A stretch of DNA of 64,000 nt from Siphonodentalium dalli (lineage: Eukaryota > Mollusca > Scaphopoda > Gadilida > Siphonodentaliidae), in contig CP136067.1 of the NCBI GenBank assembly GCA_032622095.1, positions 200,534,052 through 200,598,051 on the forward strand, in the 5' to 3' direction. The translations under genes and the position numbers were made by a program. This document shows, piece by piece, positions 57,238-64,000 of this stretch. The first letter of the stretch is position 1. Every line of letters begins with the position of its first letter. The notes under the pieces are model-generated. The model worked only from the letters and a program-made list of their open reading frames with translations. It was not told the DNA's origin and did not search any database.

Positions 57238-57450
57238 CTATGACCTGAACAGACATCAGATGGACCAAAGAGCCAACATTTCCTGATAAACAAATTTGAA
57301 TAACTCTATAACGGAAAACATGAACAAAACAATTGAACACTCCATTGAATGTCCTCATAGTAGTGAACATCCATACCAAATTACATGAACAGACAGATGG
57401 ACAGACAGGTGCAAAACAGTGTACCCCTGTTTTTTTTTAAAAGGGGGTAT
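57238..57450 (+). repeat. Dispersed repeat (family F), copy 4
   Basis: Related to 37948-38240 through AAAGAGCCAACATTTCCTGA and ACAGACAGATGGACAGACAG; ends GTGTACCCCTG...AAGGGGGTATA. Confidence 0.65.
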
Positions 57451-57478
57451 AATGATACACGTGTCTGACATTAGTTAT

Positions 57479-57928
57479 CCGCCATATCAAATCCAGTCAT
57501 AAGTCGGGATTTTTTTACCCTGTGTCAATGCATTCTCTTATATATGCGAGTCGACCACAGGTCGCCTCGCATATATAAGAGAATGCATTGGCCTAACAAT
57601 TTTTTACAATTTTAATAATTTTTTCTTGTATTCTTTAACAATTTTATAATTTCACCCATACAGAGCCCCAGACAAACATGAGCAGACGACACTCTTCTAT
57701 ATGCTTCTATATATGTGTGGGGCTCCCTGCAGAGTAATGGATGTTTTTTATTTTAAGTCCTAAAAATTGTAAGAAACATTTATTTAAAAAAAATGATAAA
57801 AAATTGTTAGGCCAATGTATTCTCTTATATATGCGAGGCGACCTATGGTCGACTCGCATATATAAGAGAATGCATTGGCACAGGGTAAAAAAATCTCGAC
57901 TTACAACTGGATTTGATATGGCGGGTCA
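57479..57928. mobile_element. Foldback composite with hairpin pair and element E, copy 2
   Basis: Same CCGCCATATCAAATCCAGTC backbone as 38262-38714. Hairpins lie at about 57524-57592 and 57811-57877; element E (57655-57735) is reversed. The left end is decayed. Confidence 0.85.
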
Positions 57929-57934
57929 CATTAG

Positions 57935-58009
57935 CAGGCTGAATTTGGTGATGCTAGCCCCACAGTGCAGGATAGTCTCACTAAATTCAACCTCTGGGAA
58001 CCTAATTCT
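57935..58009. mobile_element. Family-B MITE remnant
   Basis: GAATTTGGTGATGCTAGCCC and complement with both outer arms worn. Confidence 0.6.
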
Positions 58010-58022
58010 CAAATATCAGATC

Positions 58023-58238
58023 TACAGTAATGCCCAAAGTATATGACCCTTTAACCACAGCAGAAATATGGGAAATTTTTCAGGATTTAGTCGGAAATAT
58101 GGCTTTTTGCCATTCATCGGAAAGCTCTCAGTGAGAGCTTTCCGATGATTGGCAACAAGCCATATTTCCGACAAAATCCTGAAAAATTCCCATAATTCTG
58201 CTGTGGTTTATAGGTTGATTATTTAGGACATTACTGTA
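58023..58238. mobile_element. Family-C foldback MITE
   Basis: TACAGTAATGCCC to GGACATTACTGTA with the GAGCTTTCCGATG centre; several point changes. Confidence 0.85.
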
Positions 58239-58254
58239 TATTTACATACCCGGT

Positions 58255-58440
58255 ACCCCTAATATCTCTTCCGATTTCCCCATAGTGTTACGGTAGACAC
58301 GCCCCCTTATTCAATGCGTTCATAAACCTATGAACGTAACGTGACGTCACTTCCAATGTCGTTCATAGGTTTATGAACACATTGGTCCCGGAAATCACCG
58401 GGGATTGTCGGACATTATCGACTGCTTGAGTATCTAGTCA
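58255..58440 (-). promoter_or_regulatory. Possible minus-strand promoter patch
   Basis: On the minus strand, in order: TTTCCGGGACC (ETS-like), a full cyclic-AMP-type site TGACGTCA between two exactly inverted 18-bp repeats (GTTCATAAACCTATGAAC), a GC box (GGGGGCGTG), then ATGGGGAAATCGG and a donor-like GG|GTATGT at about 58250. This could be the first exon of a minus-strand gene. Joining it directly to the TAF11 exon at 47949 gives the wrong phase, so it would need another exon or belongs elsewhere. It is richer in CpG than its surroundings. Confidence 0.3.
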
Positions 58441-58609
58441 GCCAATACGCCAAGGATTTGATAGCAGACAATATGTAATTGAGGTTCGAAAGATCACGAT
58501 TGGATGGCTAGTGGTATCTAATCGCGAACACGGGTGGCACGAGATGTTTGATTGACTATCATAATGTTGGTTATCATATAATCCCATATCCCATAATATG
58601 TCACATATA

Positions 58610-58760
58610 GAGAATTATCGAATTATCGAATTATCGAAATATGAAAATACAGCGAAATAGTACGAAAAATCGAAATAGGAAAATACAACGAATAGCGAAA
58701 TAGGGCGAAATATAGAGCGAAATATAGAAATAGGAAATTATTTTTATAAACGAAATAACG
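58610..58760. repeat. Low-complexity CGAAATA-rich tract
   Basis: Short imperfect repeats of CGAAATA / GAAATAG words over about 150 bp. Non-coding. Confidence 0.6.
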
Positions 58761-58847
58761 GAGATATTTGAAAAAGTGTTTTTGACGAAATAACGGACAT
58801 ATTTGAGGAAGTGTTTTAAAGAGCGTAAGTATATAAATATAAATAAT

Positions 58848-58992
58848 AAACGGCGGATTCAACGTGGTCATGGGTTTTGACCGCGATAACAAAAATCAGC
58901 AAACTCCGCATGAACCCCTTCGGGGTTCATGCAGTTTGCTGAATTTTTCTCGCGGTCAAAATCCCATGACCACATTGAAACCGCCGTTCATT
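58848..58992. mobile_element. 145-bp foldback element
   Basis: Arms AACGGCGGATTCAACGTGGT and complement ACCACATTGAAACCGCCGTT, folding at CCCCTTCGGGG near 58920. Seen once here. Confidence 0.85.
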
Positions 58993-59871
58993 TCTTATAT
59001 ATACAATATATCCAGGCTAGGTGCCAACAGGATGTTTACTTAATGAACTAGCTGGGATTGATAAACAGGTATACTAGTAGTTGCATTGCAACAATGCACA
59101 CTGGCAGAATTTAATGGGAATGCTTTTATGATATATTATTTATGACAGAAATATTACTCCTTCACCTGACTCCATCGATTATCAATCCAATCATGTGACT
59201 CATATCACTGGGACGTATCTGGGCAATTCCACGTGACTGACATTACATTCAAAGAACTTTTTCCAGATTCATTGTGATGAATAGAGCAACATTTATAAAT
59301 ATATAATCTTATTTCTATATGTGATGTTGGCTTGTGCCAGGGTGCACCCAAAAATGTGCATTATTCTGAGTTTAGTCAAGCGATGATAAAATGACATTGT
59401 TCAATGTTAGCGTGACTGACATTACATGAAAATATCAAGGCACAATGCCAACTTGTTTTCAAATTAAATTTGTCTTAAATTTACAGAAACACATATGATT
59501 TTCTTTGTTAATTTTTCGTGGTAGATATTTCAAGATAATGTAAAAGAAAAATTTAATCTTGGAACTAACATGAAATATTTTGTGTTGTCCAAATTATGCG
59601 TAACTGACATTACACTAATTTCGTGACTGACATTACGCTATGAAATATATCAAAGATTTCCAACAGTTTCCGATCCAAATAAGTAATTATTTCCCTTGCC
59701 AATCATATTTTATGGGTTTAAATGCATTTAATATATTTTATTACCGTATACATGTACAGCACATGAACATGACGTTGACTAATGTAAGCATGACTGACAT
59801 TACACAATTTTATTCAAGATACATGGTAACTGGATTTAAAATTTAAGTTGTTTGACATTCAAATACTTTAA

Positions 59872-60229
59872 CCCTTTACCCAACAGAACGGCCCTGTGCC
59901 AATGCATTCTCTTATATATGCGAGTCGACCATAGGTCGCCTCGCATATATAAGAGAATGCATTGGCTTAACACATTAAAAATTATAAAATTGTTAAAGAA
60001 TGTAAGAAAAAATGGTAAAAAGTGTTAATTTTTTTTTTTTAGGCCAATGCATTCTCTTATATATAAGAGAATGCATTGGCACAGGGCATAACTGTAAACA
60101 TCACAATGTGGTCAATGAGCCGGTTCCAATGATATCCATATTTGTATGGTTTTATTGAGACAGACCCAAGATAATTTAGGCTGTTGCAGCTTTATTTGGC
60201 CGTTTTTGGCCGGTTTGTTGGGTAAAGGG
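59872..60229. mobile_element. Family-A hairpin element, copy with collapsed right hairpin
   Basis: TTAA at 59868-59871 and 60230-60233. The left hairpin is complete (about 59897-59963). The right hairpin has lost its loop and lower stem, leaving CCAATGCATTCTCTTATATA joined to its complement, which makes a shorter perfect palindrome. Confidence 0.85.
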
Positions 60230-60233
60230 TTAA

Positions 60234-61470
60234 TATGAACACTTTTTTCAAATATTTTAGTTGGTATTTAAACAAATTTTATGGACAGACAACTCTGTCG
60301 GTGTCTGATATTATGTTACTGAATTTGTGCCTAACATTATTAACCTATGAAAAAAATATAAAAAAAATATTAGTTTTTCAAACAATAGCGTTTGGAGACC
60401 GGGGTGAATGGGAGGTGGCTTGCATAGGTCTTACTATGGCAAACATTTTCAATAAATATTTCATGCCTATGACATTTCAGTTGGAAATTTTACACCAAAT
60501 CAGGGTTGAAATTTCCCTGTACATATAGTTTGTTTACCAGTATTTAGTGAGATATATTTATACAAGTTGAATAAATAAATAAATAAGTGGATAAGAATCG
60601 TCATTGTATGGCAGCCTCTTGGGCTCCAAATAAACATGAGATTTCTATATGATTCTGATACCAAAATGAGGAGCTTATAACTTTATGCATGTACATATTC
60701 AAGTATATGGCACACATGTGAACATTTAAATATTGAATAAAACACCACATGACACATACTATGTTGATTCCTATACCGGTACCTACATGTACTATAAAAA
60801 TAATTAGTTTAACCATAGTTGATGTTTTGTTCAGAGTTCCCCTGCACTATTATTTTGGCCTGCACTTTTATTTGGAGCCCAAGAGTAATACTGTGGACTT
60901 TGAACAACTCATTGGCCACAATAAAAATCTGAGCAAACTGTTCATTATACCTGGGGACATGAATTTCTGAATATATAACCAAGCTGATAATTTTCAGCCC
61001 ATCTTGTAGTTAGGGCTGTAACAATGAAGAAGTTTACATTGCATTGCACATCGCAATGTTTATGCTTCGATGCGCTGTGCACCACAATACACAATTGCTA
61101 GTTGTCACTGTATCTATGAATTAATTCAGCCTCGTTGTAGGGATCAAGTTGCTCATTGCCCAAATGGTAACCAACCTGATTCATGCAATTAGGAAGGGTA
61201 AATTACCTACTTTCTTTTTCTCATTGGAAATAAATGTTGAGAAACTGAATTCTTGAGTGTTGTTAGAAAGCATTTGATGAGTTTTGGACCCAAAAGTGTG
61301 TTTTTCATACATTCAATGCTCACATACATCATGAGAACAGTATTAAAATTTACCAGTAGTAGATGCACCTACATGTATATATATGCAATTGCATATGTTT
61401 ACAATTCCAATTACTAGTATGTTTTCTTACAAGATTTTTATGTCATCTACCAGAATAGGAACAAATTGCA
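60234..61470. other. AT-rich DNA without a supported gene
   Basis: A 97-residue frame at 60235-60528 begins next to the foldback element and shows no known motif. The rest is short frames only. Confidence 0.4.
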
Positions 61471-61689
61471 AAACGTGACTGACATTACATGCCGTGACTG
61501 ACATTACGCGTGACTGACATTACATATTTCAACTCTTGCTAGCGGTCAACTTAGACATCGAATGGTGCCTATTTTGAACACAGACATTCAGGCTCAGGTA
61601 TATTGAGTGTATCTAAGATATGGTTAATATATTGTCATGCATTATAATTTTATAACAACAATGGTAGTATTTTCGTGACTGACATTACA

Positions 61690-63350
61690 TATAGTATGTA
61701 GATTTCTAAAAAAGAAAAATTCCCAAATGGACATCAGGCGCAGGAATATAAACCCAAGATGTGTTATAGCGTGCATCAACCTATTTAAATACTGAGATAC
61801 CACAGGCCAATCTAAAATAATTGTTACTATTTGCTCAATTACATAAAAGCCACTTTGGGCATATATTTTAGTAGCACATGTGGGTTAACAATGGCATATG
61901 CTTTCATCACTAAACTGATGAATATGACAGAGAGAAAAACTGTTTTCAATAACTTGAATACCATAACTATTAGATTTTCAAACTCTTTAGTCAATATTCA
62001 AGATTTAAATTTTTCACAAATTTCATTCTCCGTTATGGAATTGCCCATCTATGTTATCTCAAATTAAAGACATACATGTATTATGGACTTGTTCAGGTGT
62101 ATAAAATTTATAAGCTACATGTACGGCAGTACTCATGTCCTATGCCAACCTGGGGAATGTAGCATTCTTCTAAAATCGCCGAATTTTTTTAAGAAATCTA
62201 CCATGCCACTCAATAGAAAACATCGTCTGGCCTATGTGCAATTGTAAATATTTACATCTCTATTCGGGACGAAATTATCAGCGTTAAACTCACACAAATG
62301 TTTTCACCATCGAGACTAAAGAGTCATTGCATTTAATTAATATATAAGATTTTTGATTAATATTCGATAAATGTTCTTAAAAAATAAGTACTTTGAGAAA
62401 GATTATTCCAAATTTCTATTTGATCACCATAGTGGAGAGTTTCACATCACTTTAACATTGTGTTTGTTTACATTGTTCAGTATCATTTTTCAGAAAAGGG
62501 CACAATTAAAATATTTGAATAGAAAGAGTTTTTTGGGTTAACCAATACAGGTAAGTGGGTGCCTGACAAGGTAACACATCTGCCCGGGTCAATGAAAATC
62601 ACGCCTAGCCCTCCGGAATGACAATAACAAGTCAGAATGGAGCACTGGCTGACGGACCTTACGGCCTTCCCGTTTGTCAACATAAGTACATGTATAGTGA
62701 AATAAATAATGGCTTACAACCTATCCGTCATATAATTTCCCTACCTAATGAAGGTCGTGCATAAATGTATGGATGTCAACAGAAATGGGAGGTTGTCTGC
62801 TATGCATATTAAAGAAGATTCGAGGCTAAATATGATGATGACCAAGGTCCCAATTTCTCGCAGACAATTTGCTCCTCATTCTGTTGACATGAATTTTGAG
62901 GTGGAAGCTGGACCCTGGAGCGGTTTATTGGAATTTTGAAAATAGTTTTAGAACATACCCCACAACAAGAAGATTCATTTTATGCCAAAAGTAGAATTTA
63001 TACATTTAAAAAAAATGCTCCCAATGAGTTACAAACATGCCAAAATGTTTTGATAAGATCATCATCAGTTGCAGATTGCTGACAATATGCCATGCTAAGC
63101 GCATGTCACATAATGTTTCGACTCGTTACCTGCATTTGAATAGAATGAGTTCATGCTAAGATATATTAAACTGAATGAATAAATGTCACTAAATATATCT
63201 GTAATTTTGGGATTCCTGTTGAGAGGTTAAAATGGGCAGCTATCCCTCTGTCCAAAACCGTCCACCCCCCCCCCCCCCCCCCCCCCCGCCCACCCTATTT
63301 TCATCAAAGTGCATAGTTTCGGGAATGTTTGATCTGAGCAGTGAATAAAT
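61690..63350. other. Unassigned DNA with a 23-bp C run
   Basis: An exon-like stretch at 62494-62550 has a good acceptor and a perfect CAG|GTAAGT donor, but all three frames contain stops. 62550-62660 is unusually GC-rich. C23 lies at 63265-63287. No gene is supported. Confidence 0.35.
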
Positions 63351-63358
63351 TACTGTAG

Positions 63359-64000
63359 ATGAATTTAACATACATGTAGGGTGTTTGAATGAGGTATAGG
63401 TATAGTACTCACTCTACCCACCCCCAATGTGAATTTAACATACATGCAGGGGGTTTGAATGAGGTATATGTATAGTACTAACTCTACCCAGCCGCAATAT
63501 GAATTTAACATACATGTAGGGTGTTTGAATGAGGTACAATATGTATTTTATCACTCTGCCCACCCCCACCTAATGGGAATTGAATGAGATATAATAAGGT
63601 ATAATACCTGCCCCTATGATGGGAATTTAACATACATGTAGGGTGTTTGAATGAGGTACAATATGTATATTATCACTCTGCCCACCCCCCACCTAATGGG
63701 AATTGAATGAGATATAATAAGGTATAATACCTGCCCCCATGATGGGAATTTAACATACATGTAGGGTGTTTGAATGAGGTACAATATGTATATTATCACT
63801 CTGCCCACCCCCCACCTAATGGGAATTGAATGAGATATAATAAGGTATAATACCTGCCCCCATGATGGGAATTTAACATACATGTAGGGTGTTTGAATGA
63901 GGTACAATATGTATATTATCACTCTGCCCACCCCCACCTAATGGAATTGAATGAGATATAATAAGGTATAATACCTGCCCCCATGATGGGAATTTAACAT
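63359..64000. repeat. Tandem array, about 70-bp then 123-bp units, open at window end
   Basis: Three units begin GAATTTAACATACATGTAGG about 70 bp apart (63361, 63431, 63500). From about 63500 the unit becomes 123 bp, made of that segment plus a shorter related one beginning GGAATTGAATGAGATATAAT. At least four long units are present and the array continues past 64000. 123 is divisible by three, so a repetitive minus-strand frame is open; it is not a gene. Confidence 0.92.

Larger units (their letters stand above)
59232..61688 (+). repeat. Region with nine copies of the box CGTGACTGACATTAC
   Basis: The box starts at 59232, 59411, 59599 (one change), 59622, 59789 (one change), 61474, 61493, 61509 and 61674, all in the same orientation. 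Spacings are 179, 188, 23, 167 and then 19, 16, 165 bp. The DNA between boxes is AT-rich and mostly not alike, although 61555-61610 and 61725-61770 may be diverged copies. A family-A element (59872-60229) and about 1.2 kb without boxes separate the two groups. No gene is supported. Confidence 0.8.

Noticed and set aside
58250-58290. ATG exon at 58.28 kb as the TAF11 first exon
   Set aside because: Direct joining to 47949 leaves the wrong phase and a quick stop; kept only as a low-confidence promoter patch.
62494-62550. Internal exon with good acceptor and perfect CAG|GTAAGT donor on the plus strand
   Set aside because: All three frames contain stop codons, so it can only be non-coding; no partner exon is recognised.

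Overview
This looks like nuclear DNA from an AT-rich, transposon-laden marine invertebrate. I favour a bivalve mollusc or another lophotrochozoan. The reasons are introns with GT-AG boundaries, a host transcription-factor gene (TAF11) spread over more than 10 kb, very many small foldback elements (MITEs), many minisatellites, frequent TACATGTA-type words and dispersed ends of the 'GGGGGTATA' type. I cannot name the species. Nothing suggests bacterial operons.

Layout. 1-14654: one satellite array (monomer about 137-144 bp) with nested higher-order repeats. It is interrupted at 5144-5545 by an open coding fragment resembling SAMD3-like proteins. 14655-23100: dispersed elements, TTAA-flanked foldback elements, five minisatellites and the 3' end of a non-LTR retrotransposon. 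23794-24462: an unrecognised 222-residue ORF. 25047-27290: a broken viral-type family-B DNA polymerase (N-terminal region, zinc-finger remnant, exonuclease motifs) split by the 5' end of a copia-like LTR retrotransposon. 28200-34110: copies of an unrecognised composite repeat carrying conserved peptides on both strands. 37702-47949: the host gene TAF11 on the minus strand. Five exons are visible and the 5' end is missing; its introns are full of foldback elements and tandem repeats. 50385-57450: a region dominated by a 5.9-kb giant inverted repeat. 57479-60229: more foldback elements and a possible promoter-like patch. 59232-61688: nine scattered copies of one 15-bp box. 63359-64000: a tandem array running off the window.

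How it fits together. The only convincing functional host gene is TAF11, the TFIID subunit whose histone fold pairs with TAF13. Everything else is mobile or tandem DNA at different stages of decay. The most unusual signals are: (a) tandem duplications sitting on the 3' splice sites of three successive TAF11 exons, including a row of decoy acceptors and a duplicated exon start; (b) a self-complementary 67-bp hairpin module that recurs, usually in inverted pairs, inside several otherwise different element backbones; (c) the giant foldback whose outer arms are nearly identical while the inner arms are old; (d) the phased 15-bp box; and (e) an unrecognised multi-copy element with conserved peptides in a fixed order.
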